A stretch of DNA of 64,000 nt. Source: Aeromonas sp. RU39B (GTDB lineage: Bacteria; Pseudomonadota; Gammaproteobacteria; Enterobacterales; Aeromonadaceae). Below are positions 26,560-34,834 of this stretch, piece by piece. How positions within the stretch are numbered: position 1 is the first letter of the stretch; each line of letters opens with the position of its first letter. Both the position numbers and the translations under genes were made by a program. The stretch is taken from positions 372,001-436,000 of the forward strand of contig NZ_FTMJ01000002.1 of the NCBI RefSeq assembly GCF_900156095.1, written 5' to 3'. The notes under the pieces are model-generated. The model saw nothing but the letters and a program-made list of their open reading frames with translations. It searched no databases and was not told the origin of the DNA.

Positions 26560-28008
26560 ATGTTCCCGTTACACTGGCAGGATGCCTGCCTGCAGATCCA
26601 TGCCAGACAAACCCTGCAACTGCCGCAGTTAACGATAGAGGCAGGCCAATGCTGGGCCTTTGTCGGTGGCAACGGCAGCGGCAAAACTGCGCTGGCGCGC
26701 GCCTTGTGTGGGGAGCTCAGTTTGCGAAGCGGGCAGCAGCCGCCACAATTTGGCGCGCGCCGTGTGTCGTTTGAACAGCAGCAACAGCTGACCGAAACCG
26801 AGTGGCAGTCGCGCAATACCGACATGCTGTACGAAGAGGAGGAGGCGGGTTTTACCGTCGCTTCCCTGATGCTGGAAGCCGGTAGTGAAGAGGCCGCCCG
26901 CGCTGCGCTGCGGCTGTTTGATATCGAGCGGTTGTGGGATCGTCCCTACCGGTTTCTCTCCAGCGGCGAGGGGCGCAAGCTGCTGCTGGCCCAGGCGCTG
27001 GTTGATGCGCCGCCCATGTTGGTGCTCGATGAACCGTTTGATGGGCTGGATGTTCGGTCGCGCCAGGAGTTGATGGCGCGTCTCGATGCGCTGGTGGCCG
27101 CAGGGCAATCGTTGGTGCTGATCGTCAATCGCTTTGATGAAATTCCGGCGGCGGCAACGCACCTGGGACTGCTTAGTGAGCAGCGGCTGATTGTGGCCGG
27201 TGTGCGTGAGCAGGTGATGGCCAGCCGTGAAGTGCGCCAGTTGGTGGCCGTGCAAGAGCACCCAATCAGTGCGTTGCCGGCGGCTATCCACGCAGTCGTT
27301 GCCCTGGATGGCCCCAAGGTAATCCTCAAACAGCTGCGTATCGCCTATGGCGATCAGGTGATTATCGATGGGCTCGATTGGACCATTGCGCCCGGTGAGC
27401 AGTGGCAGATCACTGGCCCCAATGGTGCAGGTAAATCGACGTTGTTATCAGTGATCACCGGCGATCATCCGCAAAGCTATGCCAACGATGTCACCCTGTT
27501 TGGCCGTCGCCGCGGCTCGGGGGAGAGCATCTGGGAGATAAAGCGCAATATCGGGATTGTCAGCCCGGCCCTGCATCTGGATTACCGGGTCAGTTGCAGC
27601 GTGTGCACCGTGATCCTCTCGGGCTTTTATGACTCCATCGGCCTGTATACCCGCCCGGGGGATCGGCAAACCGATCTGGCCGATGAGTGGCTGGCGCTCA
27701 TCGGGCTGGCTGGGCAGGGACATCAACCGTTTCACTCCCTCTCGTTTGGTCAGCAGCGCCTGGTGCTCATTGCCAGAGCCCTGGTCAAGCATCCCCCTCT
27801 GCTCATTCTCGATGAGCCTCTGCAGGGGCTGGATCCCCTGAACCGCCATTTGGTGCGCTCGGTGCTGTCGCACCTGATTGGACACGGCGAGACCCAGGTG
27901 TTGTTTGTGTCGCACCACGCTGAGGACGCGCCTTTGGGACTGACCCATAAATTGGAGTTCGTCCCCGATGGGGAAGGGCACTACCATTACCTCAAGCAGC
28001 CACTCTGA
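26560..28008 (+). CDS. modF: Molybdate-associated ABC ATPase ModF
   Basis: A 482-residue protein with two ABC ATPase cassettes and no membrane part, the same layout and close to the same sequence as E. coli ModF. The first Walker A is GGNGSGKTALAR (about residues 36-47) and the second is GPNGAGKST (about 286-294); both signature regions (SSGEGRKLLL and SFGQQRLVLI) and LILDEPLQGLDPLNR are intact. Its job in molybdenum metabolism is unclear even in E. coli, where it neighbours modABC. Here no modABC or modE is nearby. The start follows AAGGAG. Confidence 0.9.
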   Translation: MFPLHWQDACLQIHARQTLQLPQLTIEAGQCWAFVGGNGSGKTALARALCGELSLRSGQQPPQFGARRVSFEQQQQLTETEWQSRNTDMLYEEEEAGFTVASLMLEAGSEEAARAALRLFDIERLWDRPYRFLSSGEGRKLLLAQALVDAPPMLVLDEPFDGLDVRSRQELMARLDALVAAGQSLVLIVNRFDEIPAAATHLGLLSEQRLIVAGVREQVMASREVRQLVAVQEHPISALPAAIHAVVALDGPKVILKQLRIAYGDQVIIDGLDWTIAPGEQWQITGPNGAGKSTLLSVITGDHPQSYANDVTLFGRRRGSGESIWEIKRNIGIVSPALHLDYRVSCSVCTVILSGFYDSIGLYTRPGDRQTDLADEWLALIGLAGQGHQPFHSLSFGQQRLVLIARALVKHPPLLILDEPLQGLDPLNRHLVRSVLSHLIGHGETQVLFVSHHAEDAPLGLTHKLEFVPDGEGHYHYLKQPL

Positions 28009-28069
28009 ATGGTCGATAGGAGACCATAAGGGATCTGTGAGTCGTCAGGTGATGAGGGCAGGAGGTCTG

Positions 28070-28849
28070 ATGAGCGCAAAGGGATGGCGATGGCGGGTTG
28101 GGATTGTACTGGGGGTGATCTGCCTGTGTCAGTCAGCCATTGCTGCTGAGGCCGGGCGTGAGACGCAGCCGGTGATTCATCTGGTCAGCTCCATGGACAC
28201 CCGTCTCTCTCCACTTGGGCGCTGGCTTGAATTGGTCTATCGCGAAGCCTTCTCGCGTCTTGGTTATCGCCTCGATTATCAGGGCTATCCCGGTGGGCGA
28301 GCGCCCCTGCTCGCCGAGCGTGGTGAAGTGGACGGGGAAATCCATCGCGCCGCCGAATATCTGCATCAGACCGCTAATCTTATCAGGGTTCCCGAGCCCC
28401 ATTTTCAGGTGAGCTATGTGGCATATGCGGTAAAACCGGGCTTGGCGGTGCAAGGCTGGCTGGGGCTGGGCCAGCTGCCCGGCTTAAGAGTGGAGTATCG
28501 GCGTGGCGCCAAGCATGCCGAGACCATGCTCAACGAGATGATCAAACCCGAGTCGCTCGACAACATCGCCACCACCGAGCAAGGGTTGCGCAAGCTAGTG
28601 GTGGGGCGCAGCGATATTTTTGTCGAGCAGGAGTTGGTGCTCGAGCCCATGCTGGCTCGCCTGAGGCAACATAGTCACGAGTTTGATGACGTCTATCGCG
28701 CCGGCTTGCTTGAATCCGTCGATACCTATGCCTATCTCTACAAAGAGCATGCAGCATTGGCCCATCAGCTGGCCGATACCCTGCGCGCCATGAAGCAAGA
28801 AGGGCTGATTGAGCGCTACCGTCTGCAGGCAATCGACATGGATCAATAA
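28070..28849 (+). CDS. Periplasmic solute-binding-like protein (SBP_bac_3-type)
   Basis: A 259-residue exported protein. ATG 28070 follows AGGAGGT. The signal peptide covers about residues 1-24, ending QSAIAAEAG. The mature part resembles amino-acid-binding proteins (family 3), with VYREAFSRLGYRLDYQGYPGGRAPLL and a C-terminal RAMKQEGLIERYRLQ helix. No permease or ATPase gene is adjacent. Such orphan proteins in gammaproteobacteria are common, and ligand and role are unknown. It starts 61 bp after modF and may be co-transcribed with it. Confidence 0.75.
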   Translation: MSAKGWRWRVGIVLGVICLCQSAIAAEAGRETQPVIHLVSSMDTRLSPLGRWLELVYREAFSRLGYRLDYQGYPGGRAPLLAERGEVDGEIHRAAEYLHQTANLIRVPEPHFQVSYVAYAVKPGLAVQGWLGLGQLPGLRVEYRRGAKHAETMLNEMIKPESLDNIATTEQGLRKLVVGRSDIFVEQELVLEPMLARLRQHSHEFDDVYRAGLLESVDTYAYLYKEHAALAHQLADTLRAMKQEGLIERYRLQAIDMDQ

Positions 28850-29063
28850 GCTTCTCACTCACACCTCGTCAAACTTGATATCTGTCAATTCAACACCAGT
28901 TTCCTTGGTTGCAAGTGGCAAAGTGCTTGCAGCAATGTGGCTCACTCTCTATCGTTGTTGCGATTTCTAGACGATCGGTCATAAATGGTGGCGAGCGCAT
29001 AGCATCACGCGCTGCCCGTATGCCAGCGGCAGTATGCCCGCTGGTCGCCAATGGAGAGAGACA

Positions 29064-30050
29064 ATGTTCAAGGCTATCTACATCGACAAGCAAGATCAGC
29101 AGTATCAATGCTCCGTGCAGCAACTGGATGAGCAGGTATTAAGCGCCGGTGATGTCACCGTGCGGGTGGATTACTCCACTCTTAATTACAAAGATGGGCT
29201 GGCGATCAGTGGCAGCTCGCCGGTGGTGCGCAGTTTCCCCATGATCCCGGGCATCGATTTTGCCGGTGTGGTGGAGCAAAGCGATCACCCCGATTTCGCA
29301 CCCGGCGATCGGGTGTTTGCCAATGGCTGGGGATTGGGTGAAAAGCATTGGGGTGGCCTGACCCAGAAGACTCGGGTAGCGGGTGATTTTCTGCTCAAGG
29401 CGCCGGCTTCGCTCGATAACCATACCCTGATGGTGGTGGGCACGGCGGGGTATACCGCCATGCTCTGCGTGATGGCGCTGCAAAAGCAGGGAGTGACGCC
29501 AGATCAAGGGCCGGTGCTGGTCACGGGCGCGAACGGTGGGGTCGGCAGCTTTGCGGTAGCGTTCCTGGCTAAGCTCGGCTATCAGGTGGTGGCATCAACG
29601 GGTCGCCCCGAAGAGGCTGATCGTCTCAAGGCGCTGGGCGCGAGTGAAATCATCGACCGGCAAACCCTCGCCGCACCGGGCAAACCGCTCGGCCGTGAGC
29701 AGTGGGCCGCCGCTATCGACAGTGTGGGCAGCCACACCCTTGCCAACGTCTGTGCTGGAATCCGTTACGGCGGTGTGGTGGCTGCGTGCGGTCTGGCTCA
29801 GGGGATGGATTTTCCGGCCACGGTGGCGCCCTTTATTCTGCGTGGCGTGACCTTGGCAGGGGTCGATAGCGTGATGTGTCCTAACCACGTCCGCCTTAAG
29901 GCCTGGCAGCAAATTGCTCAACTGCTTGATGACAACATGTTAAGCGGCATCGGGCACGATATCGGACTCGGTGACGTGATTGAGACCGCCCAAGCCCTGC
30001 TCGCTGGTAAGGTCAAGGGGCGGGTGGTGGTGGACGTTAACCGCGACTAA
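29064..30050 (+). CDS. acuI: Acrylyl-CoA reductase AcuI/YhdH-type oxidoreductase
   Basis: A 328-residue zinc-free medium-chain reductase of the YhdH/AcuI group. It has the N-terminal GroES-like part (YSTLNYKDGLAIS), the NADPH loop VTGANGGVGSFAVAFLAKLG near residues 154-173, and the ASTGRPEEADRLKALGA specificity region. The enzyme reduces the toxic acrylyl-CoA to propionyl-CoA with NADPH. The start follows GAGAGAC. It overlaps the convergent TetR gene by 14 bp. In other bacteria acuI is controlled by the TetR-type AcuR, and the neighbour may play that part. Confidence 0.85.
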   Translation: MFKAIYIDKQDQQYQCSVQQLDEQVLSAGDVTVRVDYSTLNYKDGLAISGSSPVVRSFPMIPGIDFAGVVEQSDHPDFAPGDRVFANGWGLGEKHWGGLTQKTRVAGDFLLKAPASLDNHTLMVVGTAGYTAMLCVMALQKQGVTPDQGPVLVTGANGGVGSFAVAFLAKLGYQVVASTGRPEEADRLKALGASEIIDRQTLAAPGKPLGREQWAAAIDSVGSHTLANVCAGIRYGGVVAACGLAQGMDFPATVAPFILRGVTLAGVDSVMCPNHVRLKAWQQIAQLLDDNMLSGIGHDIGLGDVIETAQALLAGKVKGRVVVDVNRD

Positions 30051-30690
30051 ATACACCCAGGCTCAGGGCTCGGCGATAGCTGAGCCAGTAATCGGTCATG
30101 GGTTGGGCGCTTTGCTGCAACTTGGCGCGCATCACGGCGCCTTCCCAACCTGACCAAAAATGGTGGGCTGCCTGTTTAATATCGGTATCTGCGGGGAGCT
30201 CACCGGCTTGAATGGCTTCATCCAGACAAGCGGCCAGCCGCGCTTCCCACTCTTCTAAAATCGCCAGCAGATGTTCCCCCAATGCTTGGGAGAGCTGCGG
30301 TACTTCCTGCATCAGATTGCCCACCAGGCAGCCTCGGCGAAACGCAAAACGGGCCATGCCACGGCAGGCATCTTCCACGAATGCTCCCATGCGTGCGAGC
30401 GGCGGGGTGTCTTGTCGCTCCAGATGGCGTGCCAGCTTACCGGCAAAATAGACGCCATAGGCTTTGAGCACAGCGTGGCCGAACTCTTCTTTACTGGCAA
30501 AGTAGTGATAGAAAGAGCCCTTGGGCACGCCAATCTGCTTGACGATGGGATCAATCCCGGCGCTGATAAAGCCGCACTCGGTAATGATGGCCAGCCCGCT
30601 TCGGATCAGCTCCTGACGGGTGTCTTGATAGTCGCGGGCCACTTTTGGCGGGCGGCCGCGCCGTTTCGGTTCGCTCTGCACTGCGCTCAT
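30037..30690 (-). CDS. TetR-family regulator, possibly AcuR-like
   Basis: A 217-residue repressor with a basic N-terminal tail (KRRGRPPK), then a TetR-type helix-turn-helix (ISAGIDPIVKQIGVPKGSFYHYF, residues about 42-64, shown in part). The C-terminal ligand domain is helical with a Cys in RRGCLVGNL. It is convergent with the AcuI-type reductase, overlapping it by 14 bp. The pairing suggests control of that gene or of ethanolamine genes on its other side; the first is the better guess. Target and ligand are not shown. Confidence 0.82.
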   Translation of the reverse strand: MSAVQSEPKRRGRPPKVARDYQDTRQELIRSGLAIITECGFISAGIDPIVKQIGVPKGSFYHYFASKEEFGHAVLKAYGVYFAGKLARHLERQDTPPLARMGAFVEDACRGMARFAFRRGCLVGNLMQEVPQLSQALGEHLLAILEEWEARLAACLDEAIQAGELPADTDIKQAAHHFWSGWEGAVMRAKLQQSAQPMTDYWLSYRRALSLGVFSRG

Positions 30691-30768
30691 GGGATAAACA
30701 GGCTCAACAAGGTCGGTGCCCAGTATAGAACAAAACCGGCGATTCCCGGCACCAACCCGTGAGCTGAC

Positions 30769-31557
30769 TTATACCGAGGCCTGCAGCTGCGCCCCGCTTT
30801 GTTCATTCAGCTGCAGTTGATCGCTCTCATCTTTAAGTGCCACCCCGGTCAGGCGGCGGGTGAAGGCTTCACCGAGCAGCCAGCAGAGCTTGTGGCAGGC
30901 CTGCTTGTAAGGCAGTCCGGCCGGTCGCACGTTGGAGATGCAGTTGCGCTCTGAGTCCATACGCCCCACTTTGGGTGCCCAGGTGAGATAGACGCCAAGG
31001 CTATCGGGTGACGAGAGCCCGGGACGCTCACCAATTAACACCACCACGCAGCGCGCCTTGAGCCGCTCGCCAATCTCGTCACCGAGCGCCACCCGCGATT
31101 GCAGGGCAAAGGTGATGGGCGCAACGCGCCAACCGCGCTCGGCAAAGGCAGGTAATAAGAGCGCTAAAAATGGCATGGCCTGATGGCTGATGGCGGTTGA
31201 AGAGAGCCCATCGGCCACCACGATGGCGATATCGACCTCATCGCCGGCGGCCTCATCGAGCAGATGTGCGCTCTGTTCATCGAGTTTGCGTCCCAGATCC
31301 GGACGGCGCAGATAAATATCCCGGTGCGCGGCAGCGCTGTGCACCGTCAGGTGTGGCACATCCTGCACATCCAGCGCTTCTTGTAGCGGGCGCAGATCAA
31401 GCGGTTGGTGCACCGCGTCGCGGGCCTGGGCGTGTGCGAGGGAAAATTGCAGCAATGCATCGGTGGGCAGGCTGGCGCCAGTACGCCCGAGCGCGATGCG
31501 GGCATCAGTGAATTGGCGCAGCTGCTGCCAGGGATTGAGTTGAACCAGTTTGCTCAT
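30769..31557 (-). CDS. eutC: Ethanolamine ammonia-lyase small subunit
   Basis: EutC, with EutB, forms the adenosylcobalamin-dependent lyase that turns ethanolamine into acetaldehyde and ammonia. The 262-residue protein has the conserved VLIGERPGLSSPDSLGVYLTW stretch near residues 140-160 (shown in part), and VRPAGLPYKQACHKLCWLL near the C-terminus. It starts 14 bp after the eutB stop, so they are co-transcribed. No EutA reactivase is encoded next to it. Confidence 0.95.
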   Translation of the reverse strand: MSKLVQLNPWQQLRQFTDARIALGRTGASLPTDALLQFSLAHAQARDAVHQPLDLRPLQEALDVQDVPHLTVHSAAAHRDIYLRRPDLGRKLDEQSAHLLDEAAGDEVDIAIVVADGLSSTAISHQAMPFLALLLPAFAERGWRVAPITFALQSRVALGDEIGERLKARCVVVLIGERPGLSSPDSLGVYLTWAPKVGRMDSERNCISNVRPAGLPYKQACHKLCWLLGEAFTRRLTGVALKDESDQLQLNEQSGAQLQASV

Positions 31558-31571
31558 GATGACTCCTTGGC

Positions 31572-32963
31572 TCAGGCGGCGTGATGGGGCAGGGAGAGGG
31601 TGGCTAGCAGCGGATGACGGCTGCCGGCAGCCAGCAGGTGCCCGTCATGATCGGCTAATTGCATCCGCTCCAGCCAGGCACCGAACTCGGGGGCATGTTT
31701 CAGGCCGAGCAGCTCACGAATATAGAGCGCATCGTGAAACGAGGTGCTCTGGTAGTTGAGCATGATGTCATCGGCCCCCGGCACGCCGATCAGGAAGGTC
31801 AAGCCGGCGGTGGCGAGCAGGGTGAGCAGGGTATCCATATCATCCTGATCGGCCTCGGCGTGGTTGGTGTAGCACACGTCACAACCGAGCGGTACGCCAA
31901 GCAGCTTGCCGCAGAAGTGATCTTCCAGCCCTGCGCGGATGATCTGCTTGCCATCATAGAGGTATTCCGGGCCGATAAATCCCACCACAGTGTTGGTCAA
32001 CAACGGCTTGAAATGGCGGGCGACGGCGTAGGCGCGAGCCTCGCAGGTCTGCTGATCCACCCCGTGGTGAGCGCCGGCCGACAGGCAGCTACCCTGGCCG
32101 GTCTCAAAATACATGACGTTGTTACCCAAGGTGCCGCGTCCCAGTGACAGGGCCGCCTGATGGGCCTCTTCAAGCAGCGCCAGCGAGATGCCGAAACCGG
32201 CGTTGGCGGCCTCGGTGCCGGCAATCGACTGGAACACCAGATCGACCGGCACCCCACGCTCGATCAGGGCGATGGTATTGGTGACGTGGGTCAGGATGCA
32301 GGACTGGGTGGGAATGGCAAAGCGCTGGATCACCTCATCAAGCATGCGGTTGAGATCCCCCAGCACCGCCAGGTTGTCACTGGCCGGATTGATACCGACC
32401 ACGGCATCACCCGAGCCATAGAGCAGGCCATCGAGCATGGAAGCAGCGATGCCCTGCCAGTCATCGGTCGGGTGGTTGGGTTGCAGCCGTACACTCAGGT
32501 GCCCCGGCAGGCCGATGGTATTGCGAAAACGGGTGATGACCTGACATTTGCGCGCCACCAAGATCAAGTCTTGATTGCGCATTAACTTGCTGACGGCGGC
32601 GGCCATCTCGGGGGTGATGCCGGGCGCCACGCGCGCCAGCGTGATGCTGTCTGCGGCATCGGATAGCAGCCAGTTACGAAAATCCCCGACGGTCAGATGG
32701 CTGATGGGGGCAAACGCGGTGCGATCGTGGGTATCGAGGATAAGGCGCGTTACTTCGTCGCATTCGTAGGGGATCAAGGCCTGGTTTAAAAAGGTCGCCA
32801 GCGGTAAATCGGCCAGCGCCATGCGAGCGGCCATCCGCTCCTCAGCTGACTCGGCACCGACACCGGCCAGGTAGTCACCGGAGCGGGCGGGGGTGGCTTT
32901 GGCCATCAGGGTGCGCAGATCGGCAAAGCGGTAGGTGTGGTGGGCGAGCGTGGTTTTATACAT
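31572..32963 (-). CDS. eutB: Ethanolamine ammonia-lyase large subunit
   Basis: The catalytic TIM-barrel subunit of the B12 enzyme, 463 residues (E. coli EutB is about 453). Family stretches include GDYLAGVGAESAEERMAA near residue 28, GDAVVGINPASDN near residue 185, and MYFETGQGSCLSAGAHHG near residue 284. It follows the permease gene on the same strand, but a terminator hairpin lies between them, so lyase expression may be set lower than permease expression. No shell (microcompartment) genes are present, so acetaldehyde would be made free in the cytoplasm. Confidence 0.97.
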   Translation of the reverse strand: MYKTTLAHHTYRFADLRTLMAKATPARSGDYLAGVGAESAEERMAARMALADLPLATFLNQALIPYECDEVTRLILDTHDRTAFAPISHLTVGDFRNWLLSDAADSITLARVAPGITPEMAAAVSKLMRNQDLILVARKCQVITRFRNTIGLPGHLSVRLQPNHPTDDWQGIAASMLDGLLYGSGDAVVGINPASDNLAVLGDLNRMLDEVIQRFAIPTQSCILTHVTNTIALIERGVPVDLVFQSIAGTEAANAGFGISLALLEEAHQAALSLGRGTLGNNVMYFETGQGSCLSAGAHHGVDQQTCEARAYAVARHFKPLLTNTVVGFIGPEYLYDGKQIIRAGLEDHFCGKLLGVPLGCDVCYTNHAEADQDDMDTLLTLLATAGLTFLIGVPGADDIMLNYQSTSFHDALYIRELLGLKHAPEFGAWLERMQLADHDGHLLAAGSRHPLLATLSLPHHAA

Positions 32964-32998
32964 ACGGTCTGTCCCGTTTTTTCAGGTCGCGTGATAAC

Positions 32999-33025
32999 AA
33001 AAAGGCCACCGGACCAGCCGGTGGC
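32999..33025 (-). terminator. Terminator between the ethanolamine permease gene and eutB
   Basis: On the minus strand the stem GCCACCGG/CCGGTGGC with a five-base loop is followed by CTTTTTG. It comes 35 bp after the permease stop. Partial read-through into eutBC is the likely outcome, unless eutBC has its own promoter in this 96-bp gap. Confidence 0.75.
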
Positions 33026-33059
33026 AAATTTTCAGCACATGCGTGCCGTTGGGTATTGA

Positions 33060-34442
33060 TTAGGCAGCCCGAACCAGCTCGCTGTCACGTTGGGCAATCG
33101 AGCTGTCGTGGGTCAGGCGGAAATAGGCATAACCGACCAGCATCAGACCACCGAAGATCATGGCCAGCAGTTGGTTGTAGTAGACCATGGCGACCAAGCA
33201 GAGCACGGCCAGACCCAGCGCCAGTGCTGGCGCAAACGGGAACAGCGGGGCTCTGAACGGACGCTCGAGTTTCGGCTCGCTGGCGCGCAGGCGGAACAGG
33301 GCGGCCATGGAGATGATGTACATCACGATGGCACCAAAAACCGACATGGTGACGATGTTGGCGGTGAGCGGCATGCCACCAATAACAATCAGCTGATCAG
33401 AGAAGATGGCCAGAATACCCACCACACCACCGGCCAGGATGCCCCAATGCGGAGTCTGGAAGCGGGCGTTGACCGAGGCCAGTGACTTGGGCAGAAAGCC
33501 GGCGCGGGCCAGGGCGTAGATCTGACGAGAGTAACCCATGATGATGCCGTGGAAGGAGGCAATCAGGCCAAACAGGCCGAGCCACACCAGCATATGCAGC
33601 CAACCGCTGCTGTCGCCCACGATCATCTTCATCGCCTGCGGCAGCGGATCGTTGATGTTGGAGAGTTTGGTCCAATCGCCAGCGCCACCGGCAAACACCA
33701 TCACGCCAAGGGCCAGTACCACCAGGGTGAGAATGCCACCGATAAAGGCCTTCGGAATGGTCTTTTTCGGCTCTTTGGCTTCTTCGGCGGCCATGGAGGC
33801 CCCTTCAATGGCGAGGAAGAACCAGATAGCAAACGGAATGGCGGCGAAGATACCGGAAAGGGAGCCGAGGCTGAACTCGCTCTGACCGCTCCAGCCGTTG
33901 GCAACAAAGTTGGCCATGCTAAAGCCCGGAGAGACCACCCCCATAAACACCATCAGCTCGAAAATGGCGAGCAGGGTGACAATCAGTTCAAAGGTAGCGG
34001 CGATGCTGACCCCGATCACGTTCAGGAACATAAAGACCAGATAGGCGCTCACTGCCACCCATTTGGGATCCAGGCTCGGGAACTGAACGTTAAGGTAGGC
34101 GCCGATCGCCATGGCGATGGCGGGCGGGGCAAATACAAACTCCACCAAAGTGGCAAAGCCTGCAATGTAGCCGCCCACCGGACCAAAGGCGCGATAGGCA
34201 TAGGCAAACGGCCCACCGGCGTGGGGAATAGAGGTGGTAAGCTCGGTAAAGCTGAAAATAAAGGCAGTGTACATGGCCGCTACGATCAGGGCGGTGACCA
34301 GAAAGCCGAGGGTACCAGCCTGGGCCCAACCATAGCTCCAGCCAAAATATTCCCCCGAGATAACCAATCCGACGGCAATTCCCCAGAGATGAAATGCGCC
34401 CAGAGTGCGCTTGAGCGCCGGGGCCTGATTTTCCTTGTGCAT
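33060..34442 (-). CDS. eat: Ethanolamine permease (APC family)
   Basis: A 460-residue amino acid/polyamine/organocation-superfamily transporter with about twelve membrane segments. The sequence GVISPGFS and SFTELTTSIPHAGGPFAYA match the ethanolamine permease (TIGR00908-type) group. It leads the eutBC genes, which fixes the substrate well. The start follows GAGAGGAAC. A probable sigma54 promoter lies 41-56 bp upstream and an NtrC-type enhancer about 140 bp upstream, tying uptake to nitrogen supply. Confidence 0.92.
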   Translation of the reverse strand: MHKENQAPALKRTLGAFHLWGIAVGLVISGEYFGWSYGWAQAGTLGFLVTALIVAAMYTAFIFSFTELTTSIPHAGGPFAYAYRAFGPVGGYIAGFATLVEFVFAPPAIAMAIGAYLNVQFPSLDPKWVAVSAYLVFMFLNVIGVSIAATFELIVTLLAIFELMVFMGVVSPGFSMANFVANGWSGQSEFSLGSLSGIFAAIPFAIWFFLAIEGASMAAEEAKEPKKTIPKAFIGGILTLVVLALGVMVFAGGAGDWTKLSNINDPLPQAMKMIVGDSSGWLHMLVWLGLFGLIASFHGIIMGYSRQIYALARAGFLPKSLASVNARFQTPHWGILAGGVVGILAIFSDQLIVIGGMPLTANIVTMSVFGAIVMYIISMAALFRLRASEPKLERPFRAPLFPFAPALALGLAVLCLVAMVYYNQLLAMIFGGLMLVGYAYFRLTHDSSIAQRDSELVRAA

Positions 34443-34482
34443 GATGAGTTCCTCTCAATGACTAAAACACTGAGTGAACTTT

Positions 34483-34498
34483 TGCATGGAGTGTGCCA
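34483..34498 (-). promoter_or_regulatory. Sigma54 promoter of the ethanolamine genes
   Basis: On the minus strand it reads TGGCACACTCCATGCA against consensus TGGCACG-N4-TTGCW. The invariant GG and GC are exactly ten bases apart. Start of transcription would be near 34472, giving a leader of about 30 nt. Confidence 0.7.
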
Positions 34499-34581
34499 GA
34501 TGGTTTTATTCATTATTTTCAATACATTGCAGTGATGGCGCCTCACATTAGAACAAAAGCACTGATTCGTTTCAGCGCAGG

Positions 34582-34598
34582 GTCACCAAATTGGTGCA
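34582..34598. promoter_or_regulatory. NtrC-type enhancer
   Basis: GTCACCAAATTGGTGCA matches the NtrC consensus TGCACCAAAATGGTGCA at 14 of 17 positions and is a near-perfect palindrome. It is about 110 bp upstream of the transcription start predicted from the sigma54 promoter, a usual enhancer distance. The rest of this 392-bp gap (34443-34834) holds the metQ promoter and met boxes; no gene was seen in it. Confidence 0.6.
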
Positions 34599-34721
34599 GA
34601 TGAAACCGACGTGGGTACCGCAGAGCTTAGCCGCATCACGTCGGTCTCTTCGAGCTTGGCATCGATGGGACGGGTTTGAGGTCATTTCTAGAAATAAAAT
34701 ACCCTTTGTCACATTTTGCAC

Positions 34722-34750
34722 TTGGCGAAGCGTGGTAAGCCTGTTAGGTT
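34722..34750 (+). promoter_or_regulatory. Probable sigma70 promoter of metQ
   Basis: TTGGCG (34722-34727) and TAGGTT (34745-34750) are 17 bp apart. The met boxes begin three bases after the -10, so MetJ would cover the start site. Confidence 0.5.
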
Positions 34751-34752
34751 AA

Positions 34753-34776
34753 AGACGTTCGGACGTCTAAACGTCC
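34753..34776 (+). promoter_or_regulatory. Three tandem met boxes (MetJ operator)
   Basis: Three abutting octamers lie here: AGACGTTC at 34753, GGACGTCT at 34761 and AAACGTCC at 34769. Against the box AGACGTCT they match at 6, 7 and 6 positions. MetJ with S-adenosylmethionine binds such tandem boxes and represses. Confidence 0.88.
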
Positions 34777-34834
34777 TTTTGATGCCCCCATTGATTGATG
34801 CCATGTTCCTGATCATGGCGACAAGGAGTGTTAC

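Noticed and set aside
28960-29010. NemR-like operator upstream of the acuI-type gene
   Set aside because: TAGACGATCGGTCA looks dyad-like but the arms do not pair well beyond three bases.
33549-34535. A 328-codon plus-strand frame opposite the ethanolamine permease
   Set aside because: It is extremely rich in His, Gly, Gln and Lys, has no ribosome site and runs through the likely sigma54 promoter.
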